Shown piece after piece: positions 1 through 5,829 of a DNA stretch of 8,573 nt; position 1 is the first letter of the stretch; each line of letters starts with the position of its first letter. The position numbers and the translations under genes are program-made. Source of the DNA: JAADHU01 sp964446495. Its GTDB lineage: Bacteria > Pseudomonadota > Gammaproteobacteria > Steroidobacterales > Woeseiaceae. Below the pieces are notes generated by a model. That model ran no database searches, had not been told where the DNA came from, and saw only the letters and a program-made list of their open reading frames with translations. The DNA lies in contig CAYUOY010000169.1 of assembly GCA_964446495.1 (NCBI GenBank), positions 1-8,573 of the forward strand, written 5' to 3'.

Positions 1-57
1 GTCAGGTCGCGCTCCTACAAGGAATTCTGGTAGGAGCGCGACCTGACGCGCGACCTG
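1..57. repeat. REP-like inverted repeat (possible REPIN/BIME half) downstream of ygfZ
   Basis: Positions 1-18 (GTCAGGTCGCGCTCCTAC) and 30-47 (GTAGGAGCGCGACCTGAC) are perfect inverted copies of 18 bp separated by an 11-nt loop. The 10-mer GCGCGACCTG occurs three times: minus strand at 3-12, and plus strand at 36-45 and 48-57. On the plus strand, GTAG at 30 is followed by a GCGCG/CGCGC stem (36-40 with 47-51). A GTAG head next to an imperfect palindrome is the layout of REP sequences that are mobilised by RAYT transposases; two inverted units would be a REPIN. The element begins 7 nt beyond the ygfZ stop, so its transcript could form a stable 3' hairpin. No T-run is visible, so it is not a clear intrinsic terminator. 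The left part may continue outside the window. Confidence 0.7.
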
Positions 58-63
58 CGGCGG

Positions 64-780
64 TCATATCTCGTAAGGCAAAGGCAGGCGCGTTGCTGTC
101 CCGGCTCCCAAGTGCAAGACTTTGTTCTGCAGGGCGACCGGGGTCACGGCGAGAACTTCTTCAGTGCTCACGTTTACGATTTTTCCAGCATCCGTTTCTC
201 CATCCAGGAGTTTGTCGCCAATTATCCCACTGCATCCGGACAGGCGATAGCGGTGCAGGCGCCGTTTTACTTTCCCCAGGTGTTCGGTGCGGGCCACAAC
301 CTCCTGGCCGGTATAGCAGCCTTTCTTGAAACTGATCGCGCCCACCCGATCGAGATTCAACATGTGTGGTGTGTATTGTTCCGAATTCTCGCTGCCGATA
401 TCAGCACGGCCGGCTGCCACTCTTAATTTCTGCCACGCGGCGGTGTCTTCGGGATCGGCCGTGTCCAGGCCAGCCGCCTCGAATATCCCGATCAGGTCGT
501 TGTCCTCGCCGCTGTCAATCTGTACCTCCGCCCGCAGCCGGTACATCAACATCCGTTGGTTGACCACGTCAACCATGGATGCCGGGATCGCCATGCCGAT
601 CGTGTCACCGAGGTGAAACAACTGGCAGGTGACAATGACTCGCCCTTTTGGACTGCACCAGGCGGCCGGGAGACTGCTAAACTCTCGCAGTTGGTCGATA
701 TCCTGTGTCAACTGACCCTGCAAAAACGGGGCCCGATCCGCACCGGAGAACAACAACATTTTATAAAAAGGTGAATTCAT
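64..780 (-). CDS. ygfZ: YgfZ/GcvT-like tRNA-modifying, Fe-S cluster maintenance protein
   Basis: This is a folate-binding YgfZ family protein, which in E. coli supports Fe-S enzymes such as MiaB and is structurally related to the GcvT aminomethyltransferase. The family signature KGCYTGQE is at residues 153-160, preceded by GAISF and followed by VVAR. The N-terminus has the FLQGQLTQD motif (about residues 19-27), and the C-terminus ends in LPLPYEI, like other YgfZ proteins. From the chosen ATG at 780 the protein is 238 residues, clearly shorter than E. coli YgfZ (326). The shortfall lies mainly between GIFEAAGL (about residue 98) and AAGRADIG (about residue 123). The frame stays open upstream to 843, but the extra 21 residues (MPDSLRTC onward) look non-homologous and there is no clear Shine-Dalgarno for either start. 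The gene is divergent from the sdh operon. The family call is secure; the start is less so. Confidence 0.92.
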   Translation of the reverse strand: MNSPFYKMLLFSGADRAPFLQGQLTQDIDQLREFSSLPAAWCSPKGRVIVTCQLFHLGDTIGMAIPASMVDVVNQRMLMYRLRAEVQIDSGEDNDLIGIFEAAGLDTADPEDTAAWQKLRVAAGRADIGSENSEQYTPHMLNLDRVGAISFKKGCYTGQEVVARTEHLGKVKRRLHRYRLSGCSGIIGDKLLDGETDAGKIVNVSTEEVLAVTPVALQNKVLHLGAGTATRLPLPYEI

Positions 781-817
781 AGCCGAATCGTCCGGTGTTC
801 GTGAGGGACCGTATGTC

Positions 818-846
818 CTGCAAGTCCGCAGGGAGTCTGGCATAAT
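818..846 (+). promoter_or_regulatory. candidate sigma-70 promoter for the SDHAF4-sdhCDAB operon
   Basis: A CATAAT -10 hexamer lies at 841-846, with a weak -35 (CTGCAA, 818-823) 17 bp upstream. The -10 is good (5 of 6) but the -35 matches TTGACA at only 3 of 6 positions. Transcription would start at about 853-854, on top of the ATG of the first operon gene, which has no Shine-Dalgarno. That implies either a leaderless mRNA or a chance match. Confidence 0.3.
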
Positions 847-852
847 TCGGGC

Positions 853-1035
853 ATGTCAGACGAGCAATCAATAAAAGCGCCACCGTCCAAACCTGATGGC
901 GGCTCGCGGGCAGATCATAACCCGGCTGGCGCGGCAGACGGCAGCGATTCGACAAAAGAGATAGGTGGTCGTCCCGGGCCTGACCCGACACGTTTTGGCG
1001 ACTGGGAAAAAGACGGTCGTTGCATTGATTTTTGA
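853..1035 (+). CDS. DUF1674 / SDHAF4-like succinate dehydrogenase assembly factor
   Basis: This is a 60-residue protein. Residues 1-35 are hydrophilic and rich in Ser, Asp, Gly and Ala, and look disordered. The C-terminus (about 36-60) carries the DUF1674 hallmark: GGRPGPDPTRFGDW followed by EKDGRCIDF at the very end. Mitochondrial SDHAF4 of this family binds flavinylated SDHA, shields it from autoxidation and helps it join SDHB; the same role here is inferred from family and position. The gene sits 38 nt upstream of sdhC on the same strand and is probably the first gene of the sdh operon. No Shine-Dalgarno precedes the ATG. The conserved end makes the family call strong despite the small size. 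Confidence 0.9.
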   Translation: MSDEQSIKAPPSKPDGGSRADHNPAGAADGSDSTKEIGGRPGPDPTRFGDWEKDGRCIDF

Positions 1036-1073
1036 GAACAAGAAACTGATTGAACCAATAGGATGACCGCCGG

Positions 1074-1451
1074 ATGACAAGCCATTCCGGGCGACCGACG
1101 TCGCCGCACATGTCAGTCTACCGCTGGCCGATAACCATGACCCTGTCTATTTTGCACCGGATGACTGGCGTGGCGTTGACGGCGGGTCTGGTGGTTTACG
1201 TCCTGTGGCTGATGAGCGCTGCGACCGGTGGCACTGAATATCAACAGTTCGTCGCATTGGCGCAAACGGTGCCAGGCCGGATTGCCCTGGTCGGCTGGAG
1301 TTTTGCCTTTTTCTTTCATCTTAGTAACGGTGTGCGCCATCTTTTTTGGGACACCGGCAGAGGTTTTGAGAAAGCTCAGGCGAATGCGTCGTCATGGGTG
1401 GTCATCGTGACCTCGGTGTTCCTGACTCTGCTGTACTGGTGGCTGATGTGA
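1074..1451 (+). CDS. sdhC: succinate dehydrogenase cytochrome b556 subunit (SdhC)
   Basis: This is the larger membrane anchor of respiratory complex II, which binds heme b and ubiquinone with SdhD in the inner membrane. The 125-residue protein opens with the typical RPTSPHMSVYRW segment (residues 7-18), then SILHRMTG (25-32), whose Ser25 and Arg29 align with quinone-site residues Ser27 and Arg31 of E. coli. Heme-ligand His82 sits in FHLSNGVRHLFWD (81-93). Three hydrophobic helices lie at about 31-50, 69-91 and 107-125. An AGGAT Shine-Dalgarno at 1060-1064 lies 9 nt before the ATG. The stop codon overlaps the GTG start of sdhD in a GTGA arrangement, implying translational coupling. Confidence 0.97.
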   Translation: MTSHSGRPTSPHMSVYRWPITMTLSILHRMTGVALTAGLVVYVLWLMSAATGGTEYQQFVALAQTVPGRIALVGWSFAFFFHLSNGVRHLFWDTGRGFEKAQANASSWVVIVTSVFLTLLYWWLM

Positions 1452-1834
1452 GTCTGCGGTCGCCGCTTGGCAAGGTACTGGGTTCAGGGTCCGCCAAAGA
1501 AGGCACGGGGCACTGGTGGGCACAGCGCGTCACGGCCATCGCGTTGTTGATGCTGGGCACCTGGTTTCTGTTGGCTTTTTCGCCATCGATTGCACAGGAT
1601 AGTAACGCGATTCAGCAATGGATCGGGGCGCCATGGAACGGTGTCATGTTGCTGCTGCTGGGCGTAGCGCTCTCCTATCATTCCAGTCTGGGTCTGCAAG
1701 TGGTGATCGAAGACTATGTACACGGGTCCTCCCTGAAGGTAGTCAGTTTGATTTTAAATAAGTTTTTTCATGCGGGTGTCGCCATGGCGGCCATTTTTGC
1801 GGTGCTGAAAATCGCCTTCGGTGGTAACGGATGA
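1448..1834 (+). CDS. sdhD: succinate dehydrogenase membrane anchor subunit (SdhD)
   Basis: This is the second membrane anchor of complex II, completing the heme b and quinone sites. From the GTG at 1448 the protein is 128 residues and starts (M/V)SLRSPLGKVLGSGSAKEG, the usual N-terminus of the proteobacterial family, followed by HWWAQRVTA (22-30). The heme-ligand candidate is His78 in SYHSSLGLQVVIEDYVH (76-92), where Tyr90 of the DY pair matches the conserved quinone-site tyrosine. Three membrane helices lie at about 28-45, 64-85 and 98-122. The frame is open further upstream (to 1394), but that would give a long overlap with sdhC and a non-homologous N-terminus. The 4-nt overlaps with sdhC (GTGA) and sdhA (ATGA) point to coupled translation. 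Confidence 0.95.
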   Translation: MSLRSPLGKVLGSGSAKEGTGHWWAQRVTAIALLMLGTWFLLAFSPSIAQDSNAIQQWIGAPWNGVMLLLLGVALSYHSSLGLQVVIEDYVHGSSLKVVSLILNKFFHAGVAMAAIFAVLKIAFGGNG

Positions 1835-3618
1835 GTGATTACGAATTTATCGATCACAGTTACGATGTCATCGTAATAGGAGCCGGGGGCGCGGGACTCC
1901 GTGCGACCTTTGGTCTGGCCCAGGCCGGTTTTGCCACGGCTTGCATCACAAAGGTTTTTCCTACCCGGAGCCATACCGTAGCGGCCCAGGGCGGCATCAG
2001 TGCTGCGCTTGGCAATATGGGGAAAGATGACTGGCGCTGGCACATGTATGACACGATCAAGGGCGGCGACTGGCTCGGCGACCAGGACGCGATTGAGTAT
2101 ATGTGCAAGGAAGCACCCGATGCTGTCATTGAACTCGAACACTATGGCGTGCCGTTTTCGCGCACGGAAGACGGTCGCATTTACCAGCGACCGTTCGGTG
2201 GTATGACCACACACTACGGCGAGGGAACCGCACAACGAACCTGCGCTGCGGCGGACAGAACCGGGCATGCCATGTTGCACACCCTTTATCAGCAATCTTT
2301 GAAACACGATGCTGAATTTTATATCGAATATTTTGCTATCGACTTGATCATGGATGATGAGGGTGCCTGTCGCGGTGTCGTTGCCATCGATCTTGCGACG
2401 GGGTCGTTGCATCGATTCCGTTCCCATCAGGTTATTCTGGCAACGGGTGGCTATGGCCGTGCCTTCTTCTCCTGTACCTCGGCGCACACCTGTACCGGCG
2501 ATGGCGGTGCAATGGCGTTGCGTGCAGGCCTGCCTTTGCAGGATATGGAATTCGTCCAGTTTCATCCCACCGGTATTTACGGTGCCGGCATGCTGATTAC
2601 CGAGGGTGTCCGCGGGGAGGGTGGTTACCTGACTAACTCCGATGGCGAACGATTCATGGAACGCTATGCACCGAATGCGAAGGACCTTGCCTCCCGTGAT
2701 GTGGTGAGCCGAGCCATGACCATCGAAATCCGCGAAGGCCGCGGCGTCGGTGCCGGCAAAGATCACATTCATTTACACCTTGAACACCTCGGCCCGGAGG
2801 TCATCGATGAACGGTTGCCCGGCATCGCGGAATCGTCGCGCATTTTTGCCGCGGTGGATGTTACCCGGGAGCCAATTCCGGTGCTGCCGACCGTGCATTA
2901 CAACATGGGTGGCGTGCCGGCCAACTACAAGGGTGAAGTCGTTCGCCTCAAAGACGGTGACCCGGAGTCTGTCGTTCCCGGGCTGATGGCGGTGGGTGAG
3001 GCAGCGTGCGTTTCCGTGCACGGTGCAAACCGTCTTGGATCAAACTCTCTGCTCGATCTCGTCGTTTTTGGTCGGGCCGCTGCCCACCATTGCAGCGAAA
3101 CCATGCAGCCGAACGGACGCCATAAGAATCTGCCGACGGATGCCGGGGAAAACAGCGTTGCCCGGCTGGACAAACTTCGCCAGGCGAACGGGTCTCGCCC
3201 GACATCGGAGATCCGCCTTGAAATGCAAAAAGTCATGCAGAACCATGCGGCCGTATTTCGCACCGGTGAGTCGCTCACCGAAGGTGTTGAACTGCTGCAG
3301 CAAACGTTTTCCTCGTTCGGTGATGTGCGGGTGTCTGATCGGTCTTTGATCTGGAACACCGACCTGATCGAAACCATGGAACTCGAGAATTTGCTGCTAA
3401 ACGCGACTGCCACCATGCATTCCGCATCGAACCGTACGGAAAGCCGCGGCGCACATGCACGGGAAGATTTTCCGGATCGCGATGATGCCCGGTGGATGAA
3501 ACATACCTATTGTTCCGTGGATGGGCCAGGGTCGGCGCGGTTCGAATATCGACCGGTGCATGAACAGACACTCACAGACGAGGTTGAGGCGGTACCGCCC
3601 AAAGCTCGTGTGTATTAG
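1831..3618 (+). CDS. sdhA: succinate dehydrogenase flavoprotein subunit (SdhA)
   Basis: This is the catalytic subunit that oxidises succinate to fumarate and feeds electrons to SdhB in the TCA cycle and respiratory chain. Visible motifs in the 595 residues are the FAD dinucleotide fold VIVIGAGGAGLRA (about 13-25), RSHTVAAQGG with His48 as the covalent FAD attachment residue, and HPTGIYG with catalytic His245. Next come SRDVVSRAMTIEIREGRG with Arg289 aligning to the active-site arginine, HYNMGGVPANY, and HGANRLGSNSLLDLVVFGRA near the FAD site. The C-terminal PPKARVY is typical. Length is close to E. coli SdhA (588). The ATG overlaps the sdhD stop (ATGA). Its flavinylation factor SdhE is encoded downstream in the same operon. 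Confidence 0.98.
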   Translation: MSDYEFIDHSYDVIVIGAGGAGLRATFGLAQAGFATACITKVFPTRSHTVAAQGGISAALGNMGKDDWRWHMYDTIKGGDWLGDQDAIEYMCKEAPDAVIELEHYGVPFSRTEDGRIYQRPFGGMTTHYGEGTAQRTCAAADRTGHAMLHTLYQQSLKHDAEFYIEYFAIDLIMDDEGACRGVVAIDLATGSLHRFRSHQVILATGGYGRAFFSCTSAHTCTGDGGAMALRAGLPLQDMEFVQFHPTGIYGAGMLITEGVRGEGGYLTNSDGERFMERYAPNAKDLASRDVVSRAMTIEIREGRGVGAGKDHIHLHLEHLGPEVIDERLPGIAESSRIFAAVDVTREPIPVLPTVHYNMGGVPANYKGEVVRLKDGDPESVVPGLMAVGEAACVSVHGANRLGSNSLLDLVVFGRAAAHHCSETMQPNGRHKNLPTDAGENSVARLDKLRQANGSRPTSEIRLEMQKVMQNHAAVFRTGESLTEGVELLQQTFSSFGDVRVSDRSLIWNTDLIETMELENLLLNATATMHSASNRTESRGAHAREDFPDRDDARWMKHTYCSVDGPGSARFEYRPVHEQTLTDEVEAVPPKARVY

Positions 3619-3623
3619 GTTTC

Positions 3624-3637
3624 AGGAGTAAGGCGTG
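3624..3637 (+). promoter_or_regulatory. ribosome binding site setting the GTG start of sdhB
   Basis: AGGAG at 3624-3628 is one of the best Shine-Dalgarno sequences in the window. It lies 6 nt before the GTG at 3635 and fixes that codon as the sdhB start. Confidence 0.75.
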
Positions 3638-4417
3638 GCCGAATTTCGATTACCTCCCAATTCGAGAGTAAAAAAGGGGCGCCACTTTCAGGCACCCGCG
3701 GGTGCGACGGAAGTGCGTCAATTCGTCGTGTATCGCTACGATCCGGATAGCGGCGAGAATCCACGCATGGATACCTATGATGTGGATATGGCCGATTGCG
3801 GGCCGATGGTTCTCGATGTTCTGATCAAGATCAAAAACGAAATCGATCCGACGTTATCTTTTCGGCGTTCCTGCCGTGAGGGAATCTGCGGGTCCTGTGC
3901 GATGAATATTGACGGTGGCAACACACTCGCCTGCACGATGACGGCTGAACGAGGCAGCGGCCACACCAAGATCTACCCGTTGCCGCACATGTCCGTGGTA
4001 AAGGATCTTGTGCCTGATCTGACCAATTTTTATGCGCAATATGCATCGATCAAGCCGTGGTTGCAGACCCGTACGCCACCGCCACCCGATCGGGAGCGCC
4101 TGCAAAGCAAAGAGGATCAGGAAAAGATCGATGATCCGGCGGCGTGCATATTATGTGCCTGTTGTTCGACCAGCTGCCCGAGCTATTGGTGGAACAGTGA
4201 TCGCTATCTGGGACCGGCGGCATTGCTCGCCGCCTATCGCTGGTTGGTCGATAGTCGCGATGAAGCCAGCGGCGAGCGACTCGATGACCTGGAAGATCCG
4301 TTTCGTCTGTATCGCTGTCATACGATCATGAATTGCACTCAGACCTGCCCCAAGGGATTGAATCCGGCGCAAGCCATTGCCGAGACCAAAAAAATGCTGA
4401 TCGAGCGCCGTCACTGA
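3635..4417 (+). CDS. sdhB: succinate dehydrogenase iron-sulfur subunit (SdhB)
   Basis: This subunit carries electrons from the SdhA FAD to quinone through three Fe-S clusters. In the 260-residue protein the plant-type ferredoxin domain has CREGICGSC with Cys80, Cys85, Cys88 and Cys100 for [2Fe-2S]. The C-terminal domain has CILCACCSTSCPSYWWN (171-187): Cys171, Cys174 and Cys177 plus Cys238 for [4Fe-4S]. Cys181, Cys228 and Cys234 (in CHTIMNCTQTCPKGLNP) serve [3Fe-4S]. All ligands are present. It is slightly longer than E. coli SdhB, mainly at the N-terminus (about 25 residues before the ferredoxin core), a feature seen in the mitochondrial/alphaproteobacterial-like type. It starts at GTG, 16 nt after sdhA. 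Confidence 0.98.
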   Translation: MAEFRLPPNSRVKKGRHFQAPAGATEVRQFVVYRYDPDSGENPRMDTYDVDMADCGPMVLDVLIKIKNEIDPTLSFRRSCREGICGSCAMNIDGGNTLACTMTAERGSGHTKIYPLPHMSVVKDLVPDLTNFYAQYASIKPWLQTRTPPPPDRERLQSKEDQEKIDDPAACILCACCSTSCPSYWWNSDRYLGPAALLAAYRWLVDSRDEASGERLDDLEDPFRLYRCHTIMNCTQTCPKGLNPAQAIAETKKMLIERRH

Positions 4418-4426
4418 AACCCTGCC

Positions 4427-4654
4427 ATGTGTTTGTCCAAACTCCGTTGGCAGTGTCGCCGTGGCATGCGTGAATTAGACGAATTACTGCTGCGCTATCT
4501 CGAGAATGACTACTCGCAGGGATCGGAGGCCGAAAAAGCGGCGTTTCGTGAACTTTTGACGCTGTCGGATCCGGAGCTGAGGGCGTATCTATTGGCAGGT
4601 GAGCAAACCGGTCAAACCGCCACGGATCGCATCCTTCGCCAAATGCGCCATTGA
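4427..4654 (+). CDS. sdhE: FAD assembly factor SdhE (SDHAF2/YgfY family)
   Basis: This is a small soluble protein of 75 residues that promotes covalent attachment of FAD to SdhA. The key motif RGxxE is visible as RGMRE (residues 12-16) within WQCRRGMRELDELLLRYLE. The rest matches the five-helix SdhE fold, with F(R)ELL..SDPEL..YLL at about 43-57. It begins 9 nt after the sdhB stop, so it belongs to the sdh operon. In E. coli this gene lies apart from sdhCDAB, next to ygfZ and ygfX. No clear Shine-Dalgarno is present, so translation may be coupled to sdhB. Its end overlaps ygfX. Confidence 0.95.
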   Translation: MCLSKLRWQCRRGMRELDELLLRYLENDYSQGSEAEKAAFRELLTLSDPELRAYLLAGEQTGQTATDRILRQMRH

Positions 4655-5060
4655 GCTGGTTCCGGCGAGGCGTTCAAGAACTGTTGTTGCGCTCAGTGGT
4701 GTGTTGTTTTTCTTGCTGGGCCTGGCCATCGTTCTTCATCTGCAGGTGGCGATAGTGCTAAAAATCATGTTGGTGTTCGCCTGGGCAGGGGATGTCTTGC
4801 TGGGGTTTCGACGCCAGGCGCGCGGTCAGGCCAGAGTCCATCGACTGCACTTCGATTTCCAGGGCCGCATGACCAGTCACGACGCGGTCGGAAAAGTTGA
4901 GGAAACACAGATACTTGCCGGGAGCATGGTGTTGGCCCACTGGGCCTGCTTGCGACTGGGCTTCGACGATGGTCTGCATTATGTTGAATTAATGTTACGG
5001 GCGGACTGCTCGCCAACGGACTGGCGGCGCCTGCATCTTATATGGAGGCAGGCGTTGTAG
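4599..5060 (+). CDS. ygfX: YgfX (CptA-like) membrane protein
   Basis: The call rests on position (immediately after sdhE, as in E. coli) and architecture. A short basic N-terminus (IELVPARRSR, 18-27) precedes two adjacent hydrophobic helices (about 29-46 and 48-68). A soluble C-terminal domain follows, ending in ADCSPTDWRRLHLIWRQ, which resembles the E. coli YgfX tail (ADSMDEAEWRDLRRIL). E. coli YgfX has been described as a membrane-associated toxin (CptA) affecting cytoskeletal proteins and paired with SdhE/CptB; whether it acts as a toxin here is unknown. The 153-residue length assumes the GTG at 4599, which overlaps sdhE by 56 nt and has no convincing Shine-Dalgarno. The true start may be a rare codon nearer the sdhE stop, since homology is visible only from about residue 18. 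Confidence 0.75.
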   Translation: MSKPVKPPRIASFAKCAIELVPARRSRTVVALSGVLFFLLGLAIVLHLQVAIVLKIMLVFAWAGDVLLGFRRQARGQARVHRLHFDFQGRMTSHDAVGKVEETQILAGSMVLAHWACLRLGFDDGLHYVELMLRADCSPTDWRRLHLIWRQAL

Positions 5061-5145
5061 ACTGCTACCATCCATCGCTTCGCAGAGTGGCCGTCCCAAC
5101 GACCATCACGTTTCGGCATAAAACCCATGAATAAAGCGCTGTCCC

Positions 5146-5174
5146 GAGAACTTTATAGCTGCAGTCCGGTCTAT
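5146..5174 (+). promoter_or_regulatory. candidate sigma-E (RpoE) autoregulatory promoter upstream of rpoE
   Basis: GAACTT at 5148-5153 (in GAGAACTTTAT) is followed by a 16-bp spacer and TCTAT at 5170-5174. The E. coli sigma-E-dependent rpoE promoter has the same geometry: GGAACTTTA, a 16-bp spacer after the GAACTT core, then TCTAA. Transcription would start near 5180, leaving about 40 nt before the rpoE ATG at 5221. This supports autoregulation of the rpoE-rse operon and argues against the upstream ATGs at 5179 and 5182 as starts. Confidence 0.72.
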
Positions 5175-5220
5175 CCGGATGATGGCAGGTCAAGCGCTAC
5201 GGGTATCCAGGTTTCCAGAA

Positions 5221-5796
5221 ATGGCGGCTGAACCAACCGATGCCCAACTGGTTCGGCGCGTTCAGAAGGGAGAGAAAGGAGCGTTCGACCTGCTGGTGCT
5301 GAAATATCAGCACAAGATCGTTAACTTGGTGATGCGGTATGTACGGGATCCTGATCAGGCGCTGGATATTTCGCAGGAGGCGTTTCTCAAGGCCTATCGT
5401 GCGCTGCCACGATTTCGCGGCGACAGTGCTTTTTACACCTGGCTTTATCGAATCGCCGTGAACACCGCTAAAAATTACCTGGCCGCACAACGTCGCCGAC
5501 CAATGGATGTTGAACTGGACCTGCAGGATCCGGATCAATTTGATTTGCACGCCAAGCTCAGGGAGACGGATACGCCCGAGGGCGTGAGCATGAGTAGGGA
5601 GTTGAGCGAGACGGTGCAGCGGGCGATCGAAGCGCTGCCGGAAGATTTACGTACGGCCATCATCCTGCGGGAACTTGATGGCATGAGTTACGAAGAAATC
5701 GCACAAACAATGGAATGCCCGGTCGGTACGGTTCGTTCACGAATTTTCCGTGCCCGGGATGCTATTGGCAAAAAGATTGGTAACCTGATTGACTAG
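5221..5796 (+). CDS. rpoE: RNA polymerase sigma factor RpoE (sigma-E/AlgU)
   Basis: This is an ECF sigma factor (group ECF02 type) that directs transcription of the envelope stress response. From ATG 5221 it is 191 residues, the same length as E. coli RpoE. Region 2 (about 20-90) includes YQHKIVNLVMRYV, DISQEAFLKAYRAL and FRGDSAFYTWLYRIAVNTAKNYL. Region 4 (about 130-187) includes LPEDLRTAIILRELDGMSYEEIA and the helix-turn-helix CPVGTVRSRIFRAR. The frame extends to ATGs at 5179 and 5182, but these coincide with the predicted transcription start and add non-homologous residues. The anti-sigma gene rseA follows after 33 nt. nadB, often the upstream neighbour, is absent. Confidence 0.97.
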   Translation: MAAEPTDAQLVRRVQKGEKGAFDLLVLKYQHKIVNLVMRYVRDPDQALDISQEAFLKAYRALPRFRGDSAFYTWLYRIAVNTAKNYLAAQRRRPMDVELDLQDPDQFDLHAKLRETDTPEGVSMSRELSETVQRAIEALPEDLRTAIILRELDGMSYEEIAQTMECPVGTVRSRIFRARDAIGKKIGNLID

Positions 5797-5829
5797 ATAT
5801 AGGGGCGGGGTGACTCGCCATGGTGAAAA

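Noticed and set aside
1..47. Intrinsic terminator of ygfZ
   Set aside because: The hairpin is strong, but no T-tract follows it in either direction inside the window. REP-like repeat is the better description.
1768..2772. Long minus-strand open frame (334 codons) antisense to sdhD and sdhA
   Set aside because: It lies opposite highly conserved SdhA sequence with all its motifs intact, its translation has no recognisable domain, and it is explained by codon bias on the opposite strand.
2925..3416. Minus-strand open frame opposite the SdhA C-terminal half
   Set aside because: Composition is Ser/Arg-rich and non-homologous, and it has no ribosome binding site. It is a mirror of sdhA.
4599..5060. 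A new toxin-antitoxin system formed by sdhE and ygfX
   Set aside because: Both fit known families with conserved adjacency. SdhE has its flavinylation motif and operon context, so no new system needs to be invoked.
5179..5220. Upstream in-frame ATGs for rpoE
   Set aside because: They coincide with the predicted sigma-E transcription start and add residues absent from the family, while ATG 5221 gives exactly the 191-residue length of E. coli RpoE.
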